64,000 bases of DNA, from positions 1,337,011 through 1,401,010 of the forward strand of contig NZ_AZUR01000001.1 in the NCBI RefSeq assembly GCF_000527175.1, given 5' to 3'. This document shows positions 40,888-49,644 of the stretch, in pieces. The first letter of the stretch is position 1, and each line of letters opens with the position of its first letter. Source of the DNA: Pseudogulbenkiania sp. MAI-1 (GTDB lineage Bacteria; Pseudomonadota; Gammaproteobacteria; Burkholderiales; Chromobacteriaceae). The notes beneath the pieces are model-generated. The model ran no database searches. It was not told the DNA's origin and was given only the letters and a program-made list of their open reading frames with translations. A program made the position numbers and the translations under genes.

Positions 40888-42162
40888 ATGACCCCAAACA
40901 CGACATTTGCACTGAAGGGCGTGACACGTCCGGGTGCAATAGAGGAAGCCATACCTTCGGTCGCGGCTTCCGGGGCCGATATTCTTACGGTCAAAAACCT
41001 GTCGAAAATCTTCGGGCCGAAACCCGAACGTGCGGCAGAGCTGCTGAAGCAAGGTCTCGGCCGGAACGAAGTCTTTGCCCAAACCGGCAACATGGTGGCA
41101 GTCAATAATGTAAGCCTCAGCGTCAAAGCCGGCGAGATTTTCGTCATCATGGGATTGTCCGGCTCTGGGAAGTCGACGCTCGTTCGACTGCTCAACCGTT
41201 TGATTGAACCCACATCCGGCCAGGTCATTCTCGAAGGCCGTGATATCGCGCCCATGTCCACTGCTGAATTGCGAGACGTCCGCCGGAAGAAGATGGCGAT
41301 GGTGTTCCAGTCTTTCGCGCTGCTGCCAAACCGGACGGTGCTCGACAACATCGCCTATGGACTGGAAGTCGCGGGGCTGAATAAAGCGGAACGGTACGAC
41401 ATCGCCCGAGCCGCACTGAACCGGGTTGGGCTGGGCTCGTATGAAAAGCTCTTCCCGAGCGAGCTTTCGGGCGGCATGCAGCAGCGTGTAGGCCTGGCGC
41501 GTGCCCTCGCGGTGAATCCGTCGGTGTTGCTGATGGACGAAGCGTTCTCTGCTCTGGACCCGCTGATTCGGTCCGAAATGCAGAACGAGCTGCTGCGCCT
41601 TCAGAAGGAGGAGCGGCGGACCATCGTCTTCATCTCTCACGATATTGAAGAGGCCCTCAAGATCGGCGGCCGAATCGGCATCATGAAGGATGGCTGCCTG
41701 ATTCAGGTTGGCACCCCCGCGGAACTCATCCACTCGCCGGCAGACGATTACGTGCGCGACTTCTTCCGTAATGTGGATATCTCCCGGTTCCTCAAGGCTT
41801 CCAGCATGTTGACCAAGGTCGACAGAGGCCTGATTTCTTGTGATGTCAGTACCCCATCGGAGCAATTCCTCAATCAGCTCATCGATAGCGGGGCGGAGTG
41901 CGGCTATGTCTGCGACGAATCCGGGCGCTATCAAGGCTGCGTTACCCCTGCGTCCCTGCACAAGTCAGGTCGCAGCCCCATCCGGGATGCGTTGCTTCGC
42001 GATATCAATGCTGTCTCGCTCGACGCCGATTTGCATGAGCTGGCGGCCATTTCACTGAACCAGGAGCACGATGTTCCCGTCACTGATGCGGCCGGAAAGC
42101 TCGTCGGTGTGGTGTCCTGTCGGACGATACTCAAGCAGATCATGGAACGGAGGGGTGTATGA
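40888..42162 (+). CDS. proV: Betaine-type ABC transporter ATPase (ProV/OpuAA-like)
   Basis: A 424-residue ATPase of the osmoprotectant/betaine uptake family. The conserved lead-in KIFGPKPERAAELLKQGLGRNEVFAQTG is typical of ProV. Walker A is GLSGSGKST, the signature is LSGGMQQRVGLARAL and Walker B is LLMDEAFSALDP, followed by a C-terminal CBS-pair region. I chose ATG 40888 because the family-like sequence follows it, although the ribosome site is weak. It overlaps proW by 4 bases. The substrate may be glycine betaine, choline, carnitine or another betaine; the catabolic genes downstream suggest uptake for growth rather than only osmoprotection. Confidence 0.9.
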   Translation: MTPNTTFALKGVTRPGAIEEAIPSVAASGADILTVKNLSKIFGPKPERAAELLKQGLGRNEVFAQTGNMVAVNNVSLSVKAGEIFVIMGLSGSGKSTLVRLLNRLIEPTSGQVILEGRDIAPMSTAELRDVRRKKMAMVFQSFALLPNRTVLDNIAYGLEVAGLNKAERYDIARAALNRVGLGSYEKLFPSELSGGMQQRVGLARALAVNPSVLLMDEAFSALDPLIRSEMQNELLRLQKEERRTIVFISHDIEEALKIGGRIGIMKDGCLIQVGTPAELIHSPADDYVRDFFRNVDISRFLKASSMLTKVDRGLISCDVSTPSEQFLNQLIDSGAECGYVCDESGRYQGCVTPASLHKSGRSPIRDALLRDINAVSLDADLHELAAISLNQEHDVPVTDAAGKLVGVVSCRTILKQIMERRGV

Positions 42163-43028
42163 ACGCGTCAGTCATCGGGAAGTTTGCAGAGGGCGCTGTC
42201 AATTACCTGTTCGAGCATTTCAGAGGCGGTTTTGATGCTTTCTCCTCTGGGCTGGGAGCGGTAGTCGAGTTGCTCGAGAACGGACTCGCCGCCGTTCCCT
42301 TCATCGCCATGCTCGTCATTCTTGTGGCAATTGCGCTTTGGCGGCGGGGTGTGGTGTTTGCGATCTTCGTGGGCCTGGCTCTTGAGGCTATCCAATACAT
42401 GGGTCTGTGGACTCAAACGGTGTCCACCTTGGCTCTGGTGATTGCGGCCACCTTTTTCAGCCTCGCTGTGGGGGTGCCTCTTGGCATCTGGGGAGCACGG
42501 AACAATCGCGTGGAAGTGGTTCTGCGTTCCTTGCTCGACTTCATGCAGACCATGCCGGCGTTCGTCTATTTGATTCCGGCCGTCATTCTGTTCGGGCTGG
42601 GCAGGGTGCCCGCCGTTATTGCCACCATCGTTTTTGCCATGCCGCCGGTTGTACGCCTCACGACCTTGGGTATTCGGCAGGTTCGCGAGGAGCTGCTGGA
42701 AGCGGGGCGTTCGTTTGGCAGCACGGATTGGCAGCTGCTTTGGAAAATCCAGTTGCCGAACGCTTTGCCTTCCATCATGGCCGGCGTGAACCAGACCATC
42801 ATGATGGCGCTCTCGATGGTTGTCGTGGCCTCGATGATTGGCGCCGGTGGTCTCGGTGAGTACGTCCTGAGCGGTATTCAGCGTCTTGATATCGGGATTG
42901 GTTTTGAAGGTGGCCTGGGCGTTGTGCTGCTTGCCATTGTGCTCGACCGGCTGACCGAGAGTTTTGGGGTGAAGGCAAAAAAAGCCAAAAAAGCAAAGCC
43001 GCTCGCCCGGACGGCAAAGACTGGCTAA
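42159..43028 (+). CDS. proW: Betaine-type ABC transporter permease (ProW-like)
   Basis: A 289-residue permease with about six to seven helices. LDFMQTMPAFVYLIPAVILFGLG is the ProW/OpuAB hallmark and the coupling loop is REELLEAGRSFGSTDWQLLWKIQLP. The start overlaps the ATPase stop (ATGA), indicating coupled translation. The C-terminus ends in a lysine-rich tail (KAKKAKKAKPLARTAK) that is unusual but plausible as a cytoplasmic end. Confidence 0.92.
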   Translation: MNASVIGKFAEGAVNYLFEHFRGGFDAFSSGLGAVVELLENGLAAVPFIAMLVILVAIALWRRGVVFAIFVGLALEAIQYMGLWTQTVSTLALVIAATFFSLAVGVPLGIWGARNNRVEVVLRSLLDFMQTMPAFVYLIPAVILFGLGRVPAVIATIVFAMPPVVRLTTLGIRQVREELLEAGRSFGSTDWQLLWKIQLPNALPSIMAGVNQTIMMALSMVVVASMIGAGGLGEYVLSGIQRLDIGIGFEGGLGVVLLAIVLDRLTESFGVKAKKAKKAKPLARTAKTG

Positions 43029-43228
43029 AGCGGTAAGACGCAGGCCTGATTGGTAGGTGATTGAACCCAGGAACAGTCGTCTCGGAATGTGACGACACAA
43101 AGGGAGCAGGACTGGCGATTCAACAGGCGGTATCGATCGCCAGAGGTAGTACGGTGTTTGGAGCAACACACGGCAAACAGAGGGCCGTGACATTTTAAAA
43201 ACTTCATGTAGTCACAAAGGAGCACCAC

Positions 43229-44113
43229 GTGGAAAACAAATTGCTTAAATCGCTTCTGGGGAAGCTGGCAGTGTCGATGGTTGTGGCTTTGGGTGTTGGC
43301 GCGGCCCCCGCTGCGTCGGCTGCTGAACCGGTGAAGATGGCCGTAACGAACTGGGCCGATGTTCTGGCCGTGGCCAATGTTGCCAAGTACGTGATGGAGA
43401 CCAAGCTCAATCAGCCGGTTCAGTTTGTACAGGCTGCCATTGGTATCCAGTATCAAGGCGTCGCCCGTGGTGATCTGGACATTATGGTTGGCGGCTGGCT
43501 GCCGGTCACTCACGCGACATACTACGAGAAGTATAAGAACGACATGCATGATGTAGGCATTATCTATACGGGTGGCAAAAATGGCTGGGCCGTGCCGGCG
43601 TATATTCCCGAGTCCGAACTGTCGTCGATTTCCGATCTCAACAAGCCAGAAGTCAAGAGCAAGCTGAGCGGCATCGTCCAGGGTATCGAGCCGGGCGGTG
43701 GCCTGATGATGGCCTCTGACAAGACGATCAAGTCTTACAACCTTTCTGGATACAAGCTGCAATCGTCCAGCGAAGCTGGCATGCTGGCTTCGGTTGCGCG
43801 AGCCTATCAGTCGAAGCAGTGGATTGTCGCCACTGTCTGGAGCCCGCACTGGCTTTTCCAAAAGCACAAGATGCGCTACCTCAAGGATCCCAAGGGTACC
43901 TTGGGTGGCGAGGAGCAAGTCCATGCCTTTGCCTCGAAGCAGTTTGCCACCAAGTTTCCGCGGGCCGCTGTCTTTATGAAGAATCTCAAGTTGACCTTGG
44001 CGGATGTCGAGGCCATCGAATTCGAGGGTAACAACACGAACGACTACGCGACCGCTGCGAAGAAGTTTGTCGATGCCCATCCGGAAAAAGTGAAAGCCTG
44101 GCTGCAGCAATAA
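43229..44113 (+). CDS. proX: Betaine-type periplasmic binding protein (ProX/OpuAC-like)
   Basis: A 294-residue binding protein. The signal peptide ends AAPAASAAEPV and the mature part has MAVTNWADVLAVANVAKYVME, GGWLPVTHATYYEKYK and ATVWSPHWLFQKHKMRYLKD, including Trp residues of the kind that form the aromatic box for quaternary ammonium groups. It starts at GTG 43229 with AAAGGAG 6 bases upstream. It follows the permease by 200 bases. The ligand is probably a betaine but cannot be fixed from sequence. Confidence 0.9.
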   Translation: MENKLLKSLLGKLAVSMVVALGVGAAPAASAAEPVKMAVTNWADVLAVANVAKYVMETKLNQPVQFVQAAIGIQYQGVARGDLDIMVGGWLPVTHATYYEKYKNDMHDVGIIYTGGKNGWAVPAYIPESELSSISDLNKPEVKSKLSGIVQGIEPGGGLMMASDKTIKSYNLSGYKLQSSSEAGMLASVARAYQSKQWIVATVWSPHWLFQKHKMRYLKDPKGTLGGEEQVHAFASKQFATKFPRAAVFMKNLKLTLADVEAIEFEGNNTNDYATAAKKFVDAHPEKVKAWLQQ

Positions 44114-44257
44114 GTCGAGCTCTGGCTCTCCGCGGCAGTGTTGTTCGCGGAGAGCCGAGCGCAACGCTTCGACAGGCACGAATGGCCCGTAACTCGAATC
44201 GATGATTTTTGCAGTCCTGGATGGCCTGCTTTGAACGATGACTTTCGGAGTAATCCC

Positions 44258-45553
44258 GTGAACGAGCACTCGCGCTTTTTTCATGAGTCCCTCATGAGCC
44301 GTGACCCCGTTATCGCATCGGAGATCGCGCTGGAGTTGCGCCGCCAGCAAACCCAGATCGAATTGATTGCTTCCGAAAACCTGGTCTCGGCGGCGGTCAT
44401 GGAAGCACAGGGCACCGTGCTGACCAACAAGTACGCCGAGGGATACCCGTCGAAGCGCTATTACGGCGGTTGCGAACACGTGGACAGGGTGGAAGCGTTG
44501 GCTATCGACCGCGTGAAGGCTCTGTTCGACGCTGAGTACGCGAACGTCCAGCCTCATTCCGGGGCTCAAGCCAACGGGGCGGTGATGCTCGCGCTGATGA
44601 AACCGGGCGAAACGGTGATGGGCATGTCCTTGGATGCCGGTGGTCATCTCACCCATGGTGCGCGCCCAGCCCTCTCCGGGAAGTGGTTCAACTCCGTCCA
44701 ATACGGTGTGAGCCCGGATACCTTCCTTATCGATTATGACCAGGTGCGTCGCTTGGCCGTGGAGCATCGTCCCAAGCTGATCATCGCCGGCTATTCGGCC
44801 TATCCGCGCGCTCTCGATTTCGCCAGGTTCCGTGACATCGCCGACAGCGTTGGCGCCCTGCTGATGGTGGATATGGCGCACATCGCCGGCATCGTGGCGG
44901 CGGGCAGGCATCCAAACCCGGTGCGTTTTGCCGATGTCGTCACCTCCACGACGCACAAGACGCTGCGCGGGCCGCGAGGCGGTTTTATCCTCACCAATAA
45001 CGGCGACATCGCCAAGAAGATCAATTCGGCCGTGTTCCCCGGCTTGCAGGGAGGCCCGCTCATGCATGTCATCGCGGGCAAGGCGGTCGCCTTTGGCGAG
45101 GCGCTGCGCCCGGAATTCACGGCCTACATCGACCAGGTTCTGCGCAATGCCCAGGCGCTCAACAACGTCCTGCAATCCGGAGGCCTGAGCCTTGTCACTG
45201 GCGGAACGGATAACCACCTGTTGCTGGTCGATCTGCGCGCAAAGCGCCTCACCGGCATGCAGGCTGAAAAGGCGTTGGAGCGGGCCGGCATCACCTGCAA
45301 CAAGAACGGCATTCCCTTCGATACGGAAAACCCGACCGTCACCTCCGGAATCCGGCTGGGCACGCCGGCCGGCACCAGCCGCGGATTCGGTACGGCGCAG
45401 TTTGAAGAGGTCGGCGAGATGATTCTGGAAGTGCTTTCCGCACTCGAGCGGGAGCCCTTCGGTGACGAGCAGGTTGAACGTGCTGTTCGGAGCCGGGTGA
45501 GGGACCTGTGCAGCCAGTTTCCTATCTATTCGCATTCAGAGACACACATTTAA
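44258..45553 (+). CDS. glyA: Serine hydroxymethyltransferase
   Basis: A PLP enzyme interconverting glycine plus 5,10-methylene-THF with serine plus THF. It has 431 residues from GTG 44258, which has GGAG 7 bases upstream and gives the usual start NEHSRFF...SRDPVIASEI. Family motifs include LIASENLVS, NKYAEGYPSKRYYGGCE and the PLP lysine in STTHKTLRGPRGG (about Lys234). Its position right after a betaine importer fits a role in assimilating glycine formed by betaine demethylation and the one-carbon units released. It is probably a second, pathway-specific copy; the housekeeping copy would be elsewhere. Confidence 0.93.
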   Translation: MNEHSRFFHESLMSRDPVIASEIALELRRQQTQIELIASENLVSAAVMEAQGTVLTNKYAEGYPSKRYYGGCEHVDRVEALAIDRVKALFDAEYANVQPHSGAQANGAVMLALMKPGETVMGMSLDAGGHLTHGARPALSGKWFNSVQYGVSPDTFLIDYDQVRRLAVEHRPKLIIAGYSAYPRALDFARFRDIADSVGALLMVDMAHIAGIVAAGRHPNPVRFADVVTSTTHKTLRGPRGGFILTNNGDIAKKINSAVFPGLQGGPLMHVIAGKAVAFGEALRPEFTAYIDQVLRNAQALNNVLQSGGLSLVTGGTDNHLLLVDLRAKRLTGMQAEKALERAGITCNKNGIPFDTENPTVTSGIRLGTPAGTSRGFGTAQFEEVGEMILEVLSALEREPFGDEQVERAVRSRVRDLCSQFPIYSHSETHI

Positions 45554-45618
45554 TCCACAGTCCGCAGAAAACGGCTTGTAAGAGCCAGCCGAGTATCTGC
45601 AGCTGTTGTTAAAGGCGT

Positions 45619-45637
45619 AACACCGCTTGGCGGTGTT
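45619..45637 (+). other. Short hairpin between glyA and the dapA-like gene
   Basis: A perfect 8-base stem AACACCGC / GCGGTGTT with a 3-base loop, without a directly following T-run. It may attenuate or process the transcript in the 195-base gap. Confidence 0.45.
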
Positions 45638-45748
45638 GCAGGGGAAACTTTTGTCTTTTAAACGCCAATCTTCCGCCAAAACGTTGCCGAATTCTGGGGG
45701 CAACCAATACGGAAGTGCCGGCATCTTTCTTGAAGAAGGAGAAATCCG

Positions 45749-46633
45749 ATGAGTTTTGAGGGAGTACACACCCCACTAGTGACCCCGTTCAAGGCGGACG
45801 GCGAAATCAACCATGATTTGCTGGCCAAGCATGCCACGGACCTGGTCGGCCGGGTTGCTGGCCTTGGGGTCGGCGGCACCACGGGCGAATACTATGCGCT
45901 GAGCTACGAAGAGCGGGTTCAGACGTTCAACACCGTGGCGGAGGCGGTGGGTGGCAAAACCTACCTGACCGCCGGCATCAACGCGACGACGACCCGCGAG
46001 GTGATCCGTTTGGGCCAGGAGGCCAAGCGCGCCGGTATGTCGGCTCTGCTGGTGGCTGCCCCGTATTACGCCCAACCGACGCAGGGCGAACTGCTGAACC
46101 ACCTGTTGAAGGTGGACGACAGTCTCGACATGCCCATCATGCTGTACAACTTCCCGGCGCGTACCGGCACGGCAATCAGCGACGAAGTGCTCGAAGTGCT
46201 CCTCGAGCGGCCGAACTTCATCGCGATGAAGGAAAGCACCGGCGACGTTTCGCACCTGCATCACCTCGCTACCCACTTCCGCGACAAGCTGGTGCTGAGC
46301 TGCGGCATGGACGACCAGGCGCTCGAGTTTTTCGCCTGGGGCGCCAAGAGCTGGGTCGGCGGTGCATCCAACTTCTTGCCGGAAGCCCATACCGAGCTGT
46401 TCGACACCTGCGCCAAGCGCGGCGACTTCGAAACCGGCCGGAAACTGATGACCCGGCTGCTGCCGGTGCTCGAACTCTTGGAGCGCAGCGGGAAGTTCAT
46501 CCAATACGTACGCTATGGCTGCGAACTGGCCGGCAAGCCCGTCGGTGTCGCCCGGGAACCGCTCGGCACGCTCACCGAAGAAGAGTGCCAGGCCTTCGCC
46601 AAGCTCGTTAAACCTCTGCTTCGCAACGAGTGA
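45749..46633 (+). CDS. DapA-family aldolase/deaminase
   Basis: A 294-residue class I TIM-barrel lyase of the dihydrodipicolinate synthase family. GVGGTTGEYYALSYEER holds the usual GTTGE motif, LYNFPARTGTAIS the conserved Tyr region, and FIAMKEST the Schiff-base Lys161. Family members include pyruvate-condensing synthases and the 1-pyrroline-4-hydroxy-2-carboxylate deaminase of hydroxyproline catabolism. The context (betaine importer, FAD oxidase, aldehyde dehydrogenase) fits a catabolic lyase or deaminase better than lysine synthesis. AAGGAG precedes ATG 45749. The specific reaction is unknown. Confidence 0.87.
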   Translation: MSFEGVHTPLVTPFKADGEINHDLLAKHATDLVGRVAGLGVGGTTGEYYALSYEERVQTFNTVAEAVGGKTYLTAGINATTTREVIRLGQEAKRAGMSALLVAAPYYAQPTQGELLNHLLKVDDSLDMPIMLYNFPARTGTAISDEVLEVLLERPNFIAMKESTGDVSHLHHLATHFRDKLVLSCGMDDQALEFFAWGAKSWVGGASNFLPEAHTELFDTCAKRGDFETGRKLMTRLLPVLELLERSGKFIQYVRYGCELAGKPVGVAREPLGTLTEEECQAFAKLVKPLLRNE

Positions 46634-46639
46634 TTTGAT

Positions 46640-47971
46640 ATGGGCTCGAAACAGGAATTCGTTCGGCTGCCGGCTCCGGATGGGGTGAACGGGTGGTGGG
46701 AGAGCCTGCCTCCTGCTGCCCCTGCCCAGACGGTGTCGTCTGAAAGCCGATATGACTGGGTAGTTGTCGGTGGGGGCATCACCGGGCTTTGTGCAGCCCG
46801 GCGCTTGGCTGAGCTTGCCCCCGAGGCCTCGATTGCGCTGGTCGAGGCCGACCGCATCGGGCGCTCGACGGCCGGACGAAATTCCGGTTTCTTCGTTGAC
46901 TTGCCACACGACATCAGCAGCGAAAGCTACTCGCGCAGTGTGGAAGCTGACAAGGCGGACGTGCGGTTGCAACGTCACGGCATCGACTATGTCCGTTCAG
47001 CGGTACGCCAGCACAATATCGATTGCGATTGGCGCGACGACGGCAAGTTTCATGCCTCGGTGAACAAGAAAGGGAAGGCCGCGCTGGCTCACTTTGCGGA
47101 GGGATTGACGCGTATCGGCGAACCATTCGAATGGCTCGACGAGGCGGCCATCGCCAAGGTCACCGGGACGGACTTCTATCGCGGCGCCGTCTTTACGCCG
47201 GGGTGCAGCACGGTCCAACCGGCGGCATTGATGCGCGGTCTGGCGGCGACCTTGCCCGAGAACGTCAAGGTGTTCGAGCTGAGCGCGGTGCGGAGTATCG
47301 AGCAGCAAGGCCAGACCAAAGTGCTGAGCTTTGATGGCGGCCGGATCGCGGCCAAACGGGTGATCCTCTGTACCAATGCCTATGCGGCCAGGTTTGGGAT
47401 GCATCCGAATGGCCTGCTGCCCGTGTACACGTTCGCCTCGATGAGCCGTGTGATGAACCCGGACGAGGTCAAGCGGCTCGGCGGGCAACGGTCGTGGGCC
47501 TTGATCCCGGCCGACCCGATGGGCACGACGGTTCGTCGCCTGATTACAGACCGCATTTGCGTGCGTAATCACTTCGTGTTCCGGCCAAACGTCGAGGTAT
47601 CGGCGGCGGACCTCGCCAAGGCAAAAAGCCTGCACCAACGTTCTTTCGACCGGCGCTTCCCGATGTTGAAGGACGTCGAGCTGGAGTACACGTGGGGCGG
47701 CGCGTTGTGCCTGTCCGCTAACAACGGCGTGCTGTTTGGGCGAAGAGACGATGGTGTCTTCGAGGCCATCGGCTGTAATGGTCTGGGCCTGAGCCGAGGC
47801 TCGGCGTCAGGCAAGCTCATCGCGGAGTATGCGCTGGGTCAGTCCAATGGCCTTGTTCAGCAGCTGCTGCATCAGCCGCGTCCGCGTCCACTTCCTGTGC
47901 GCCCCATTGCGGACATTGGTGTCTCCGCCGCGATATGGGTCAAGGAGTTTTCGGCCGGGGCTGAACTTTAA
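46640..47971 (+). CDS. FAD-dependent amine/imino-acid oxidase (DAO family)
   Basis: A 443-residue flavoprotein. The FAD motif is WVVVGGGITGLCAARRLAEL with the second contact GRSTAGRNSGFFVDLPHD, and the C-terminal FAD segment is AIGCNGLGLSRGSASGKLIAEY. It belongs to the same broad group as sarcosine oxidase, D-amino-acid oxidase and PuuB. It starts 6 bases after the DapA-like gene, and an aldehyde dehydrogenase follows, so the three form one pathway. Possible substrates are N-methylated glycine or a cyclic imino acid such as D-hydroxyproline. It is not a close copy of the oxidase at 14978. Confidence 0.83.
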   Translation: MGSKQEFVRLPAPDGVNGWWESLPPAAPAQTVSSESRYDWVVVGGGITGLCAARRLAELAPEASIALVEADRIGRSTAGRNSGFFVDLPHDISSESYSRSVEADKADVRLQRHGIDYVRSAVRQHNIDCDWRDDGKFHASVNKKGKAALAHFAEGLTRIGEPFEWLDEAAIAKVTGTDFYRGAVFTPGCSTVQPAALMRGLAATLPENVKVFELSAVRSIEQQGQTKVLSFDGGRIAAKRVILCTNAYAARFGMHPNGLLPVYTFASMSRVMNPDEVKRLGGQRSWALIPADPMGTTVRRLITDRICVRNHFVFRPNVEVSAADLAKAKSLHQRSFDRRFPMLKDVELEYTWGGALCLSANNGVLFGRRDDGVFEAIGCNGLGLSRGSASGKLIAEYALGQSNGLVQQLLHQPRPRPLPVRPIADIGVSAAIWVKEFSAGAEL

Positions 47972-48004
47972 TCTGCCGAGCTTTAATTTTATGAGGATTA
48001 GGAC

Positions 48005-49498
48005 ATGACGACTTATCAAGAGTGGAAGCAAAAAGCAGAATCCCTGTCCATCGACGGGAGAGCGTTCATCGCCGGACAGCGCTGCACGGCAGCTTCGAAC
48101 GAAACGTTTAACACCCTGAATCCGGCAACGGGAAAAGTGCTGGCCGAAGTCGCTCTGTGTGATGCATCGGATGTTGAACGTGCTGTAGTCGCTGCACGGG
48201 AGGCGTTCGAGTCCGGCGTGTGGTCGAAAGCGGCACCGGCACATCGTAAAGCGGTTCTGTCTCGCTTGGCGCAGTTGATCGAAGACCATGCGGAGGAATT
48301 GGCGCTGCTCGAGGCGCTCGATGCCGGCAAGCCCATCGGTGAGTGCCTCGGGCTCGACATCCCGGAGTCGGCCGCCTGCATCCGTTGGCATGCGGAAGTG
48401 ACCGACAAGCGCTACGACGCCCTGTCGCCTTCGGGCTCGAATGTGGTGAGCATGATCACCCGCGAGCCGATCGGCGTGGTGGGTGCGGTGCTGCCCTGGA
48501 ACTTCCCGGCGCTGATGCTGGCCTGGAAAATCGGCCCGGCGTTGTCGGTCGGCAACAGCGTCGTCGTGAAACCGGCTGCGCAAACGTCGCTGTCCACGCT
48601 GCGCATTGCCGACCTGGCGCTGGAAGCCGGCGTGCCGGCCGGCGTATTCAGCGTGGTTACCGGCTTCGGCTCTGGCGCTGGCCAGGCGATCGGGCTCCAC
48701 CCCGATGTCGACCTGGTGGCGTTCACCGGTTCGACCGAAACCGGCAAGCGCTTCCTGCGCTATTCGGCCGACACCAACCTCAAGCGTGTGGTACTGGAGT
48801 GCGGCGGCAAAAATCCGCAAATCATTCTGCCCGATGTCGCCAACCTGGATGCCGTCGCGGAGCAAGCCGTGGCGGCCGCGTTCTGGAACATGGGTGAAAA
48901 CTGTAGCGCGGGGTCGCGCATGCTGGTTCCATCCAGCATGAAGGCCGCGTTGCTGGAGAAAATGCAGACCGTGCTGGAAGGCTGGAAGACCGGCGACCCG
49001 CTCGACCCGGACGTGAAGCTCGGCGCGCTGATTGAGCAGCGGCACTATGAAAAGGTGCTCGGTCACATCGAACAGGCGAAGGCGGAAGGCGCACACTTGG
49101 TGTGCGGCGGCAACGCCGTGCTGGTCGAAAGCGGCGGCTGGTATGTCGAGCCCACCATCTTCGACAATGTGACGCCGGAGATGAGCATCGCGGTGGAAGA
49201 AGTGTTCGGCCCGGTCCTGTGCGTCATCGAATACTCCGACGTCGAGGAAGCGGTCCGCATCGCCAACGACACCTGCTACGGCTTGGCGGCCTCGCTATGG
49301 ACCGACAACGTCAACAACGCCCACAAGGTAGCGGCCCGAATCCGGGCGGGTACGGTGACGGTGAACTGCTTCGGCGAGGGGGATCTCTCCACGCCGTTCG
49401 GCGGCTTCAAGCAATCGGGCTTCGGTGGCCGGGACAAATCCGTCTACGCGCACGACCAGTATTGCGAGCTGAAGACGACCTGGCTGAAGCTCGATTGA
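48005..49498 (+). CDS. Aldehyde dehydrogenase (PuuC-like)
   Basis: A 497-residue NAD(P)+ aldehyde dehydrogenase. The catalytic Cys300 is in GENCSAGSRML, the base Glu in LECGGKNPQ, and the Rossmann loop is FTGSTETGKRFL. Overall it resembles PuuC, the gamma-glutamyl-gamma-aminobutyraldehyde dehydrogenase, and related semialdehyde dehydrogenases. In the order DapA-like, FAD oxidase, aldehyde dehydrogenase it would oxidise the semialdehyde product, for example 2-oxoglutarate semialdehyde if the pathway is of the hydroxyproline type. The ribosome site GAGGA precedes the ATG. A strong hairpin follows. Confidence 0.9.
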   Translation: MTTYQEWKQKAESLSIDGRAFIAGQRCTAASNETFNTLNPATGKVLAEVALCDASDVERAVVAAREAFESGVWSKAAPAHRKAVLSRLAQLIEDHAEELALLEALDAGKPIGECLGLDIPESAACIRWHAEVTDKRYDALSPSGSNVVSMITREPIGVVGAVLPWNFPALMLAWKIGPALSVGNSVVVKPAAQTSLSTLRIADLALEAGVPAGVFSVVTGFGSGAGQAIGLHPDVDLVAFTGSTETGKRFLRYSADTNLKRVVLECGGKNPQIILPDVANLDAVAEQAVAAAFWNMGENCSAGSRMLVPSSMKAALLEKMQTVLEGWKTGDPLDPDVKLGALIEQRHYEKVLGHIEQAKAEGAHLVCGGNAVLVESGGWYVEPTIFDNVTPEMSIAVEEVFGPVLCVIEYSDVEEAVRIANDTCYGLAASLWTDNVNNAHKVAARIRAGTVTVNCFGEGDLSTPFGGFKQSGFGGRDKSVYAHDQYCELKTTWLKLD

Positions 49499-49505
49499 CG
49501 TCTGA

Positions 49506-49531
49506 TGGCCCGACCTTCCGAGGTCGGGCCA
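49506..49531 (+). terminator. Hairpin after the aldehyde dehydrogenase gene
   Basis: A perfect 11-base stem TGGCCCGACCT / AGGTCGGGCCA with a 4-base loop begins 7 bases after the stop codon. It lacks a T-run, so termination may be partial. Confidence 0.6.
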
Positions 49532-49644
49532 TCCGGATGCCGGGAGGCCTCCTCCGCTTGCGGTGGAGGCCACTGGCGCTAGCAATAAAGGTGCCATAAT
49601 GGAATGGTTCTGACTCACGAGCGCACGCTTAAAAGGTAGTAACC

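Noticed and set aside
45619..45670. Possible glycine riboswitch downstream of glyA (hairpin followed by GGGGAAACTTTTGTC)
   Set aside because: Only the short GGAAACT word resembles the glycine aptamer; the conserved aptamer core and second domain are absent, and the downstream gene is not a glycine-cleavage gene.
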